A stretch of DNA of 28,233 nucleotides from Bacillota bacterium (GTDB lineage: Bacteria; Bacillota_A; Clostridia; DSM-8532): NCBI GenBank assembly GCA_023424865.1, contig JAFADM010000123.1, forward strand, positions 1 to 28,233. The letters are read 5' to 3'. The notes under the pieces were generated by a model. The model saw only the letters and a list, made by a program, of their open reading frames with translations. It made no database searches and was not told where the DNA came from. Shown one piece after another: positions 1 through 7,493 of this stretch. The first letter of the stretch is position 1. Each line of letters opens with the position of its first letter. A program made the position numbers and the translations under genes.

Positions 1-24
1 CTTGCCGATCCACATAAAACCAAG

Positions 25-53
25 AGTACGGTCATAATAATCGTACTTTTTTT
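25..53 (+). terminator. candidate intrinsic terminator (weak)
   Basis: A 6-bp stem AGTACG (25-30) / CGTACT (42-47) with an 11-nt loop runs into a run of T at 47-53. It could end a gene that lies before the window. The short stem and long loop keep this uncertain. Confidence 0.35.
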
Positions 54-56
54 GTA

Positions 57-88
57 TCCGCAGGTGAGTGGCATTCTGCGGAATTTTT
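57..88 (+). terminator. candidate intrinsic terminator
   Basis: A 7-bp stem TCCGCAG (57-63) / CTGCGGA (76-82) with a 12-nt loop is followed by ATTTTT. With the hairpin at 25-53 it may form a tandem terminator for an upstream plus-strand gene outside the window. Confidence 0.4.
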
Positions 89-176
89 ATACCCTTTTTT
101 AGTTTTAAGCAATGTCATTAAGTAAAACAAACCGGTTATTGAGCTTACTAAAAGGATAATATGGAGTGTGAAAAGT

Positions 177-497
177 TTGAAATATATTAACGCCAGTAAG
201 GTTTTGCCATTTGAATTATTGCAAGAGGTTCAGAAATACGTAAGAGGCGAGATTTTGTATGTGCCCGGGGATCAGCAGGAAAAGGCCGCATGGGGTGAAG
301 CCAATGGAACCCGGGAAAAATACAATGAGCGAAACAGTGAGATTATGCTGCTCTATCGAAGGGGGATGGGAATTTCAGCCCTTTCCCAGCACTTTCATCT
401 GTCCGAGTGCAGTATTAAAAAAATTCTCTACAAGGCGAGGAAATGTGAAGCTTTAGATCAGGCGGATCTAAGACAGTCGGAAACCGTCCATGTGTAA
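177..497 (+). CDS. CD3324-family small DNA-binding protein
   Basis: This small protein of 106 residues resembles the CD3324 family of Firmicutes, whose members start with MKYxNA, continue with xxLPxELLxExQKYVxG, and end in a helix-turn-helix related to Mor/C-type activators. Here the N-terminus KYINASKVLPFELLQEVQKY fits, and the C-terminal part (about residues 45-90) has an ERNSEIMLLYRRGM segment followed by a resolvase-like turn and SIKKILY. A transcription-regulator role is inferred from that helix-turn-helix; no target is known. I chose TTG at 177: GGAG at 163-166 is well placed for it and the family N-terminus fits. A GTG at 168 would lie only one base after that GGAG. The gene stands alone and is followed by a strong terminator at 579-614. 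Confidence 0.8.
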   Translation: MKYINASKVLPFELLQEVQKYVRGEILYVPGDQQEKAAWGEANGTREKYNERNSEIMLLYRRGMGISALSQHFHLSECSIKKILYKARKCEALDQADLRQSETVHV

Positions 498-578
498 TCA
501 GGAAAGAATAGCGTGAGTCATAAATTTTATTTGTCAGTATGGAATAAGTTTTTAAAGATGAGAATGTAAAGAAGAAAA

Positions 579-614
579 GGATCTGTACCATGGTGGTATG
601 GATCCTTTTTCTTT
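579..614 (+). terminator. strong intrinsic terminator, probably bidirectional
   Basis: A 12-bp stem (579-590 with 594-605, containing two G-T wobbles) closes a TGG loop and runs into TTTTTCTTT. The left flank is AAAAG, so the hairpin also has a short U-tract when read on the minus strand. It lies between the convergent small genes at 177-497 and 713-1069 and can serve both. Confidence 0.85.
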
Positions 615-673
615 GGCAGCCCTTTGCGTAAGTAAATTTGACTAAAGGGCGGGGGGCGATGCCCCCGAGCTTA
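613..673 (+). repeat. dispersed two-hairpin repeat, copy 1
   Basis: This is one of three related intergenic elements of about 62 nt in the window; the others are at 9409 and 21811. It reads TTGGCAGCCCTTTGCGTAAG, continues with TAAATTTGACTAAAG, and ends in a GGGGGC-GAT-GCCCCC hairpin. The first part folds as TTTGC-GTAA-GTAAA, a stem with a GNRA-type tetraloop. No T-run follows the second hairpin, so this copy is not a simple terminator. It lies between two convergent genes just past their shared terminator. Confidence 0.75.
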
Positions 674-712
674 TGACTAGGGGTGTAGGGGTATTCTTCA
701 CAGGTGTTTAAA

Positions 713-1069
713 TTACAAAGGCATCTCTATGGCCTTGCCGGAAATGAGAGAGATATCGCTGGAAGCCGTTCCTGACTCGTCTTCAACTGTATCACAGCAC
801 ACTTCACTGTCCTGGTTGGCATTTTTTCCGTATTCACCGGCAATCTGACCCCCCTGATTAGCGTTTTGTCCTTTGGGGCCGGCAATCTGCCCGCCATTTT
901 CGGCGTGCTGCTTCAGACCGGCTTCACTGCCTTCATTGGCGTTATTATTGGTATTGTATATGGTAATGTAAATAGCAAGTCCATCCTTATCATGTTTAAA
1001 GACAATCCCTTTATCCGAATCTTTCTCGGTAGGAAGGCATTCGGTCTGCGGGGTGGGGTTTTCGTACAT
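713..1069 (-). CDS. hypothetical small protein with 14-residue Gly/Asn/Gln repeats
   Basis: I do not recognise this 118-residue protein. It is hydrophilic, with no signal peptide or membrane segment. Its centre has three tandem 14-residue units at about residues 46-59, 60-73 and 74-87. The last two read GQIAGPKGQNANQG and GQIAGEYGKNANQD, and the first is degenerate (EGSEAGLKQHAENG). A Cys pair (91-92) and an acidic Ser-rich tail follow. The gene is real on translation signals: AAGGAG sits 7 nt before the ATG. It lies 93 nt downstream of the Mo-hydroxylase small subunit on the same strand. A TATAAT (plus coordinates 1104-1109) in that gap, without a good -35, suggests a separate promoter. The opposite strand is also open over 866-1090 but lacks a convincing ribosome-binding site. 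Confidence 0.65.
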   Translation of the reverse strand: MYENPTPQTECLPTEKDSDKGIVFKHDKDGLAIYITIYNTNNNANEGSEAGLKQHAENGGQIAGPKGQNANQGGQIAGEYGKNANQDSEVCCDTVEDESGTASSDISLISGKAIEMPL

Positions 1070-1162
1070 TTTTCTTTTCTCCTTCTTTAGGTGCTAGTAT
1101 TACATTATATTCGCTTTTTCTTATTAAGTGATATAGGGGGAAATGAAGGTATTTTGTTGAAA

Positions 1163-1654
1163 TTAGTCATGGTTTGGCGGATCGGAAAGAACATACATCC
1201 TTTCCACAGCCCTGCGGATTTCCTGGTAGGAGGTGCACCTGCAAAGGTTAGACTGGAGCCATTCCTCCACTATATACTCCTCGGGGATTTTGGGATGTTG
1301 GGTTACAAGTGCCTGGCACACCATTAAAAAGCCGGAGGTACAATAACCGCACTGAAAGGCATTGGCCTCCACAAAGGCTCTTTGAACGGGAGAATTGCCT
1401 CCCAGTCCCTCCACCGTTACAAGTTGAAGGTCCTGAGCTTCCACGGCCAGCATAAGGCACGCTTTTACCGGCCATCCGTCCGCCATAATGGTGCAAGCGC
1501 CACAGTCGCCGTTTTTGCAGCCCGGCTTGGCTCCGGTAAGGCCAAGCTGTTCCCTCAAAACATCTAAAAGCAAATCCGAGGGACGTACGGCCACCTCGTA
1601 AATATCTCCGTTTACCTTAAGGCATATGACCGATTTAGCTTCATAGCTTACCAT
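1163..1654 (-). CDS. Mo-hydroxylase small subunit, 2Fe-2S protein (xanthine dehydrogenase family)
   Basis: This 163-residue iron-sulfur subunit passes electrons between the molybdenum site and the FAD subunit in xanthine dehydrogenase-type hydroxylases. A plant-type ferredoxin domain holds C46, C51, C54 and C66 (CKNGDCGAC...C). The helical second domain holds C102, C105, C138 and C140 (CGYC and CRC). All eight cluster ligands are present and the length is normal. I chose the ATG at 1654 because GGAGG lies 8 nt before it and the protein then starts like its family; a longer reading frame opens at 1699. The start overlaps the end of the FAD-subunit gene by 14 nt, so translation is probably coupled. 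The substrate cannot be told from this subunit. Confidence 0.93.
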   Translation of the reverse strand: MVSYEAKSVICLKVNGDIYEVAVRPSDLLLDVLREQLGLTGAKPGCKNGDCGACTIMADGWPVKACLMLAVEAQDLQLVTVEGLGGNSPVQRAFVEANAFQCGYCTSGFLMVCQALVTQHPKIPEEYIVEEWLQSNLCRCTSYQEIRRAVERMYVLSDPPNHD

Positions 1655-2480
1655 TTTCCCAATCCTCCAAGAGTGCTTGCAGTGTGTTTTTAAAAACAAA
1701 GGCCCTGTATTCCCCCGAGCCCTCCACGTTTGTCAAGGCCGGCTCAGGCAGAAGGGATACGGCTTTTTCGGCGCGGGCATGGCAAGGGAGGCCTTTGTCA
1801 TTCAAAAGGGCTTCCATCGCCTTGCTTCTGAAGGGGTAGGAGCAAATGCCTGAAAACGCTGTCCGCAGGCAATTGTCCTTCCAGAGTGCGGTAACATTAA
1901 CAAGGGGATAATCGATTTTTTCATTGGTGGTTCGTTTGATGTGAGCATAACCGGCATGTAAAGCCCATTTGGGAATATGAACCCTCAAAACCAGCTCCTG
2001 GGGTTTAAGTTCCATACGGCCCCGGTATACCGTGTTAAAAGGTACACTACGCTGTCCCTCAGGGCCATAAAGGTCTATCTGGGCATCGGAGAGCATCAGG
2101 GGAAGGCTGGTTTCACGATAGATGATAGTACCGCATAAATTCCCGCCCAGTGTAATACGGCATTGATTGGTATGATCGGCTATACGGCCGCAGGCAAGCC
2201 CCAGCAAAGGAAAGTGCCTGGATTCTTTAATTTTATTCAAGGTGCAGGCAGCACCGATGGTCAGCCCATCTGCGTTCATGTACAGGTCTGTGCACTCCGG
2301 GATTTTTTTTATATCGATAACCCCTTGGGGGTGGATGCTGCCGGCGCGGCAAAGGGTGATAATTTCACTGCCACCGCCATAGAAAACACCTGTTTTCCTT
2401 TGACTTGCAAGCTGTTGCGATATTTCCGCCGCTTCCTTCAGTGAGTCCGGACGGTAATAGCTAAAATCAAAAGGTATCAT
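1641..2480 (-). CDS. Mo-hydroxylase FAD-binding subunit (xanthine dehydrogenase family)
   Basis: This is the medium, FAD-binding subunit (279 residues) of a three-subunit molybdenum hydroxylase. It begins with the family pattern FDFSYYRPDSLKEA, has the FAD pyrophosphate loop YGGGSEII (about residues 34-41), and carries the conserved ITLGGNLCGTI segment that holds the flavin near the middle of the protein. The C-terminal CODH-type domain is complete. The ATG at 2480 is preceded by GAGGG at good spacing, so I prefer it to the TTG at 2492. The gene overlaps its neighbours on both sides: the Mo-subunit gene ends at 2467 and the 2Fe-2S gene starts at 1654. This is a tight operon in the order large, medium, small. 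Confidence 0.92.
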   Translation of the reverse strand: MIPFDFSYYRPDSLKEAAEISQQLASQRKTGVFYGGGSEIITLCRAGSIHPQGVIDIKKIPECTDLYMNADGLTIGAACTLNKIKESRHFPLLGLACGRIADHTNQCRITLGGNLCGTIIYRETSLPLMLSDAQIDLYGPEGQRSVPFNTVYRGRMELKPQELVLRVHIPKWALHAGYAHIKRTTNEKIDYPLVNVTALWKDNCLRTAFSGICSYPFRSKAMEALLNDKGLPCHARAEKAVSLLPEPALTNVEGSGEYRAFVFKNTLQALLEDWENGKL

Positions 2481-4806
2481 TTGAGCCCTCAATTATTTTC
2501 TTCCAGATTTTCTCAGGCGTAAGCGGCAATTCGGAAAACTCCCTTCCAAAGGCAATGGAAAGGGCATTTCCCAATGCCGCGGGGATTCCGATAATGCCAT
2601 GCTCGGCATAGCGCCGGACCCCATAAGGCGACTCACTCTCAGGCGTTTCAACAAAATCCGTCCGATAGTCCGGTTCCTGGCCTATATGCATGAGCTTATA
2701 GGTACGAAGGTTGGGTGCTTCGGGAATGCCCTTTTCATTGTAGGTAAACGCTTCCCGGCTGGCCAGGCTGACACCCATGGCCATTCCTCCCGCAATCATG
2801 GAGCGGAGGGATTCGGGGTTAATAACCTTTCCCACATCGATTACAGTGGACGCTGCAATAATCCTATAGGTAAAGGTTTTTAAATCGGCCTCCACCTCAA
2901 CCACCTGAGCTCCCAGAGTCCAGGCCGGACCGGGTTTGCCCTTTCCCGTTTGAGGGTCCAGATGACTGAGCCCCTTGAGCTTAAAACCGCCGCGGCCTAT
3001 TACGGGATCGCCAATAGAAGAGCCATCGGAGGCCTTATAGCCCTGAACAATATCCTTGAATTGAATAAAGCGTTCAGGATTCTTTCGTGAGTACACACGC
3101 ATATTGGCCACTTCAATTTCATCGGCTGTGCAGATCAATATATGGGCGCCGTTGGAACGAAGCTGCATGAGAAGGTCATCGGCAGCACGAAGCACGGCGT
3201 TTCCGGCCATGTACTCGGTGAGACTGGCTACCGTTTTCCAATGCTCCGGGGCAATCCGGGTGTCTACCTCCATAATAACGTGAACCTGGTCCGTCCCCAT
3301 ACAGAGCTTTTCCGCAAGAATCTGAGCAAGATGGGTTTGGGAGCAGGAGCCCATTTCAACAACCCCGGTGTTTAGATTAAGGCTTCCATCGGGGTTGACG
3401 GTGATGATGGCGCCGGATACGGCATCTGTCGGCGGATTTTCTGTCTTCCAGAAGCAAGACAGGCCCTTAACCCGCACGGTGTTTTCCTTAACAGGGGTAA
3501 TCCCGCCCCCGTCCCATTGGGCAAGGGGCTTTATTTTCTCCAGACACTGAACCAGATTGCCCGTCAGGCTGTCGGTGCACCGAACCTGCGTTGGGGTAAG
3601 GCAGCCGGGCCTTATGGCATTTTTCATACGAAGCTCCAATGGATCCATTGAAAGCTTTCGGGCCAGCATATCCAGAGCCCGTTCCACGCAGAAATTACCG
3701 GATTCATGGGCAAAGCTCCGGTAGGAGGTGGCATAGGTATGGTTGGTGTAAACGCACAGGGCATCGCAAGCCAGGTTTTCTACGGAATAGGGACCGGTGC
3801 AGTCAACTGCAATGGCCTTTGTCATGTAGGGGGAAATATCCGTGTAAGCGCCGCAGTCCAGCCAAAAGGCCATAATCGCACCCTGAATAAAGCCTTCTCT
3901 GTTTGCTCCTATTTTAATGTCCGCCTCCAGCCCAATACGGCAGGGAGCGCTGGCCATATCCTGTTCTCTGGGGAGGGTAAGCCGGACCGCCTTGCCGCCT
4001 ACGCTCCGGGAAGCAAGCAAGGCAAGAATTTCCAGCACCACCGGTGCTTTCCCTCCAAAGCCGCCGCCGATAAACGGTACTCTTACCTGTATCTGTCCCG
4101 CCGGGATTCGGAAGGTATCTGAAAGCTGTTTGCGAACGGCATAGGGAGACTGGGACGAGGTTGTTATGATTACGGTGCCATCCCGGGTGATTTCAGCCCG
4201 GGCCGTTCTCACCTCCATGGCAAGATGATCCGAAGGAGGGAGAAAAAAGCGGTGCTGCACCACTTGTTCACAATTGCCAAAGGCCTCTTCGGGATTACCT
4301 TTTCGGACGTTGTACCGGCTGGCAATATTGGTGCCCGGTTGGGGATAGATATCCGACATCACCTTTTTGTAGCCGTTTGAGGGATTGTGTATTAGTAAAG
4401 CCCCTTCCGCCAGGGCCTGGGAGGGGGTTAGAAGCACAGGAAGGGGCTCGTACTCCACACGAATTTTCCTCACGGCTTCCTCGGCTGAAGGCTCATCCTG
4501 TGCAACCACCATGGCAACGGGTTCTCCGGCATAACGAACCGTAGTTCGGGCCAAAGCGGGCCTGTCCAAAACCAAAGGTCCAAACAGCTCACTGCAGTTT
4601 GCGCCTGTTAAAACGGTTTTCACTCCTTTGACCTTCAGTGCGTCGTCGATATGGATGTTAAGTATGCGGGCATGAGCATGGACGCTTGTGAGAAGCCGGG
4701 CGCAAAGCACGCCTACCGTTGGCAAATCCTCGGTGTACTGGGCTTTTCCTGTTACCTTGTCCCAGGCCTCCTTACGCCGGATATTTCTTCCGATTGCCTT
4801 GTTCAT
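2467..4806 (-). CDS. Mo-hydroxylase large subunit, molybdopterin-binding (xanthine dehydrogenase family)
   Basis: This 779-residue catalytic subunit binds the molybdopterin cytosine dinucleotide cofactor and hydroxylates a heterocycle or aldehyde. The N-terminal Ald_Xan_dh_C domain spans about residues 18-125 and the Mo-binding domains follow. The cofactor loop GGGFGGK is at 247-253. The loop that usually reads AFRGFG is SYRSFAHESG (361-370), as in the divergent XdhD-like branch. The base glutamate lies in AEHGIIGIPAALG (E735). A GGCGGTGA element precedes the ATG. It is first in an operon with the FAD and 2Fe-2S subunits. No maturation gene (XdhC-like), purine transporter or other purine gene is in the window, so xanthine as substrate is only a guess. 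Nicotinate, other purines or aldehydes are also possible. Confidence 0.92.
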   Translation of the reverse strand: MNKAIGRNIRRKEAWDKVTGKAQYTEDLPTVGVLCARLLTSVHAHARILNIHIDDALKVKGVKTVLTGANCSELFGPLVLDRPALARTTVRYAGEPVAMVVAQDEPSAEEAVRKIRVEYEPLPVLLTPSQALAEGALLIHNPSNGYKKVMSDIYPQPGTNIASRYNVRKGNPEEAFGNCEQVVQHRFFLPPSDHLAMEVRTARAEITRDGTVIITTSSQSPYAVRKQLSDTFRIPAGQIQVRVPFIGGGFGGKAPVVLEILALLASRSVGGKAVRLTLPREQDMASAPCRIGLEADIKIGANREGFIQGAIMAFWLDCGAYTDISPYMTKAIAVDCTGPYSVENLACDALCVYTNHTYATSYRSFAHESGNFCVERALDMLARKLSMDPLELRMKNAIRPGCLTPTQVRCTDSLTGNLVQCLEKIKPLAQWDGGGITPVKENTVRVKGLSCFWKTENPPTDAVSGAIITVNPDGSLNLNTGVVEMGSCSQTHLAQILAEKLCMGTDQVHVIMEVDTRIAPEHWKTVASLTEYMAGNAVLRAADDLLMQLRSNGAHILICTADEIEVANMRVYSRKNPERFIQFKDIVQGYKASDGSSIGDPVIGRGGFKLKGLSHLDPQTGKGKPGPAWTLGAQVVEVEADLKTFTYRIIAASTVIDVGKVINPESLRSMIAGGMAMGVSLASREAFTYNEKGIPEAPNLRTYKLMHIGQEPDYRTDFVETPESESPYGVRRYAEHGIIGIPAALGNALSIAFGREFSELPLTPEKIWKKIIEGSNDTF

Positions 4807-4870
4807 CCTGTCACCGCCTTTGCGTTTTTCTTTTTAGGCTTGCCTTTTTTACTCACAAATATGCGAAAAT

Positions 4871-4898
4871 AAGGCTTTAAAATGTGACGAAAGGCTTT
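4871..4898. promoter_or_regulatory. direct repeat in divergent promoter region
   Basis: AAGGCTTT occurs at 4871-4878 and again at 4891-4898, spaced exactly 20 bp, about two helix turns. It sits in the 164-bp gap between the divergent Mo-hydroxylase operon and the ferritin-like gene, so it may be a regulator site acting on one or both. I found no convincing sigma-A promoter in this gap. Confidence 0.3.
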
Positions 4899-4970
4899 CA
4901 TATGTATATTTTCAGGACTATGTCAGAGAATAAGGAAAAATAGTGACAGGAAAAGGAGACGATCAGACCT

Positions 4971-6212
4971 ATGAATCCCTTTGAACAAAAACCAATGAAG
5001 CTGGATGAAGGCGTAATGGACTGGCGTACTGTATATCCTAAGCCTTACAGTAAGCAAACCGTGGATCCCTATACAAAGATCCGAATTATTCTTATGAACG
5101 GCATTGAGGTGGAAGCGGCACTTTTCAAGCATCAATTCCACCGCCATTGTCAAAATAACGATTTGCGCAGGGAGCTGGCTTTGTCCAGATGTGTTGAACA
5201 GCTGCAGCAAAAGCATATCAACTGGCTCAAGCCCATTGATGAAACTCAGCTTGAAACGACTATCGGCTATGAGCATGTGGCGGTGGATCTGACGGCCTGG
5301 CTGGCCCAAAACGAGCCGAATCCCTATGTGAAGCAGGCCCTGGATTTTGCTCTTCTGGAGGATTTTGACCATTTATACCGCTATTCCAACCTTTTGGATC
5401 TGGATTCTCAAATTCCCGCTGAGCAGTTGGTTAAAAGCTATGTGGATATTACGCCGGGCAGGCCGACCATTGCAGAGCACAGATATCCCTTTGAGGCGGT
5501 AAAAAACCCGGTGGATTTTAAAAAAGCCGATATCCGGACAATGCTGAATACCCTTATTATTACAGCAGGGGAACAGCAGACCATGAACTTCTATATGAAT
5601 GTGGGGAATATGTATCATAATGATTTGGGGCGCCAGCTTTACCTTGAAATCGCTATGATAGAGGAACAGCATGTCAGTCATTACGGTTCTCTTTTGGATC
5701 CCAATGCCACCTGGCTGGAAAGCCTTCTTCTGCACGAGTATGCGGAATGTTATCTTTATTATTCTTTTTATGAGGATGAAAAGGATCCCAATGTAAAGGC
5801 TGTTTGGGAGATGCATTTGCAGCAGGAGATTGCTCACCTCCACAAGGCGATGGAGCTGCTTCAAAAATATGAGAAAAAGGAATGGCAGCAGGTGCTTCCG
5901 GGCGGCGCATTTCCAAAGCTCCTTCAATTTCACGACACCAGGGATTATGTACGAAAGGTGCTGGCTGAGCAAATTCAGCTTACCTCCAATCGGGAGCAGT
6001 ATACGCCGGTTACCGACCTTCCCTCAAACCACACCTTCTTCTATTATCAGGACAAGGTTAACCATGACGTCAATTCTGTGGCCAGCCATAATGCTGTTTA
6101 CGTCCATCAGGACAAGTTTAATATTGATTACCGGGCCGAGGCCATGCCCAACCCTGTTAAAGAATTGTCAGACAGAACAATGGACAATACCCAAATTGCA
6201 CGGATGCAATAG
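4971..6212 (+). CDS. large ferritin-like diiron protein of unknown function
   Basis: The 413-residue protein is mostly helical and has ferritin-like metal motifs. A complete four-helix set can be read at about residues 190-300: E201, E231-x-x-H234, E256 and E286-x-x-H289. Before it lies a partial set, E101 and D131-x-x-H134. The C-terminal 120 residues are polar, rich in Asn, Asp and His, and unlike ferritin. There is no signal peptide, so it should be cytosolic. Rubrerythrins and manganese catalases are shorter. This may be an oxidative-stress or iron-handling protein, but the reaction cannot be told. AAGGAG lies 12 nt before the ATG, a somewhat long gap. The gene is monocistronic, diverges from the Mo-hydroxylase operon, and ends in a clear terminator at 6257-6287. 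Confidence 0.75.
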   Translation: MNPFEQKPMKLDEGVMDWRTVYPKPYSKQTVDPYTKIRIILMNGIEVEAALFKHQFHRHCQNNDLRRELALSRCVEQLQQKHINWLKPIDETQLETTIGYEHVAVDLTAWLAQNEPNPYVKQALDFALLEDFDHLYRYSNLLDLDSQIPAEQLVKSYVDITPGRPTIAEHRYPFEAVKNPVDFKKADIRTMLNTLIITAGEQQTMNFYMNVGNMYHNDLGRQLYLEIAMIEEQHVSHYGSLLDPNATWLESLLLHEYAECYLYYSFYEDEKDPNVKAVWEMHLQQEIAHLHKAMELLQKYEKKEWQQVLPGGAFPKLLQFHDTRDYVRKVLAEQIQLTSNREQYTPVTDLPSNHTFFYYQDKVNHDVNSVASHNAVYVHQDKFNIDYRAEAMPNPVKELSDRTMDNTQIARMQ

Positions 6213-6256
6213 CAGAGTGACACTGCATGAAAGCCTTCTGTTCGATAATGTGAAAG

Positions 6257-6287
6257 ACTCCGGCCATAGGAAAGGTCGGAGTTTTTT
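6257..6287 (+). terminator. intrinsic terminator of the ferritin-like gene
   Basis: ACTCCGGCC (6257-6265) pairs with GGTCGGAGT (6274-6282), a 9-bp stem with one G-T wobble and an 8-nt loop, followed by TTTTTT. It is 44 nt past the stop codon. On the minus strand the same stem ends in a weaker CTTTC tract and could also serve the convergent YIEGIA genes. Confidence 0.85.
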
Positions 6288-6351
6288 GCGCCGTTTATTC
6301 AAAGCAGAAAGAGGATGGGCAAAGCGGAGACGGTAATAGCTCTTGCTTCGG

Positions 6352-6543
6352 CTAATCGCTGATAATGAGATAATCGCCGTTTTTAAGCTGGAGGACATTG
6401 GCCCGCAAGGCTCTGCCGATATCCGCCACACAGCTTTTGCGCTCGTCTTCATTTTCAATGATGAGGGTCAGCGGATTTCCCGTTTTTACTCTGCTTTCGA
6501 CGCCGGTGATATAGGCCAGGATCTCGGGTGTGTTTTTAGCCAT
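6352..6543 (-). CDS. small partner protein of YIEGIA (CBO2463/CBO2479 type)
   Basis: This 63-residue soluble protein matches the small family that sits next to YIEGIA genes in spore-forming Firmicutes, known as the CBO2463/CBO2479 domain or the capping complex subunit for YIEGIA. It has an alpha/beta pattern with EILAYITGVESRVKTGNP at the start and the hydrophobic end GDYLIISD. There are no catalytic motifs and no membrane segment. Its ATG overlaps the end of the YIEGIA gene by 8 nt, with AGGAGGT upstream, so the two are translated together. The family link rests on length, sequence feel and gene order; no biochemical activity is known to me. Confidence 0.75.
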   Translation of the reverse strand: MAKNTPEILAYITGVESRVKTGNPLTLIIENEDERKSCVADIGRALRANVLQLKNGDYLIISD

Positions 6544-7456
6544 TGGGCTTACCTCCTACACGGGTACTCATAATGGAGTGAATTTTTCTGCTGTTCTCCA
6601 AAATAGGCGTTTTCTTTACCGTATGGATGAGAGCTTCCATATTGTGAACGATGGGAACAAAAGCAAAGACGACCTTGCCCTCTTTAAAATTGCGCCGGGT
6701 AAATTTAAACCTTTTAACGCCGAAGGAGCGTATGGCTTCATATAAAATGGCCTGCCGCTGTCCGTAATTATCCAGGGTGATCCGGAATTTATCCTTGTTG
6801 GGAGTAACGACAAAGGCAACCCCTTCCCTCAGAAAAAGCTCCCTGCTTTTGTCGGTTCCAAGGAGGTTGGTCACAAACATGCCGTCAACATACAGCTCCG
6901 AATCCCGGATGTCTATTTTGCCTTCGGTTATGGCGGCAATGTCTCCCACGGTTTTTCCTTTTGTAAACACCTGGAGCAGAAAAATAAGGATTAGCCCTGT
7001 AATAAGCCCAATGAGGCAATCAATAAAAAGGTGGTCTGTATAAAAGACTTTCATAATAAAAACAGTGGCGAGGGCTGTAATAAGTGATATATAATTTCTG
7101 GCTTCATAGGTTTTGGAAATACCGTCAATGTAGGCTTCTCCTCTTCGGGCGAATTCGGTATTCTCAAGCTTATGGAGGCTTTCGCTTTCAAGCTTTCGGA
7201 TATCCCGAAAATGCTGTATGGCCAAAGCTAAAAAAGTGACTGCGGCAAAGTCCCTGGATAAAAGGGCAGGAATGGCAACCGCTCCCAGGAAGGCTGCGAT
7301 AAAGCCTGTAACAAGATTAATAAAATAGCCGCTTGGAAAGCTGGGGTTCTGCCGGAAATCCACCCGCAGGGTGATGATACGGGCGAGGGTCCCCATAACC
7401 ACACCGCTTAAAATTAAAACGATATCGGCATACTGCAGATTTTCTATGTTCCCCAT
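6536..7456 (-). CDS. YIEGIA-family membrane protein
   Basis: The 306-residue protein carries the family's name motif as AYIDGISKTYEARNY (residues 108-122). Hydrophobic helices lie at about 12-30, 43-66, 70-80, 122-140 and 143-165. The soluble C-terminal half (about 170-306) has an alternating alpha/beta pattern. The family occurs in spore-forming Firmicutes; its molecular role is not established to my knowledge. AAAGGAG lies about 8 nt before the ATG. It is followed, with overlap, by its small partner, so the pair is likely one complex. Upstream, minus-strand GCATA and AATTATA separated by 17 nt resemble a forespore sigma-G/F promoter, which would fit a sporulation role. Confidence 0.82.
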   Translation of the reverse strand: MGNIENLQYADIVLILSGVVMGTLARIITLRVDFRQNPSFPSGYFINLVTGFIAAFLGAVAIPALLSRDFAAVTFLALAIQHFRDIRKLESESLHKLENTEFARRGEAYIDGISKTYEARNYISLITALATVFIMKVFYTDHLFIDCLIGLITGLILIFLLQVFTKGKTVGDIAAITEGKIDIRDSELYVDGMFVTNLLGTDKSRELFLREGVAFVVTPNKDKFRITLDNYGQRQAILYEAIRSFGVKRFKFTRRNFKEGKVVFAFVPIVHNMEALIHTVKKTPILENSRKIHSIMSTRVGGKPNG

Positions 7457-7493
7457 AAGCCATCTCCTTTTTTTGTTTGAGCCTCTTGTTTCT

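Noticed and set aside
613..673. The GGGGGC hairpins as ordinary terminators
   Set aside because: Only copy 2 has a T-run after the hairpin, copy 1 lies beside an already strong terminator, and the similarity reaches well upstream of the hairpin.
866..1090. Open frame on the plus strand opposite the repeat protein gene
   Set aside because: No ribosome-binding site and its hydrophobic sequence comes from the complement of the repeats; the minus-strand gene has a strong Shine-Dalgarno site.
3706..4122. 138-codon open frame on the plus strand inside the Mo-subunit gene
   Set aside because: It lies wholly inside a well-conserved gene on the other strand, has no family resemblance, and reflects codon bias of that gene.
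5373..5972. 199-codon minus-strand open frame inside the ferritin-like gene
   Set aside because: Antisense to a gene with clear metal motifs; no ribosome-binding site or recognisable domain.
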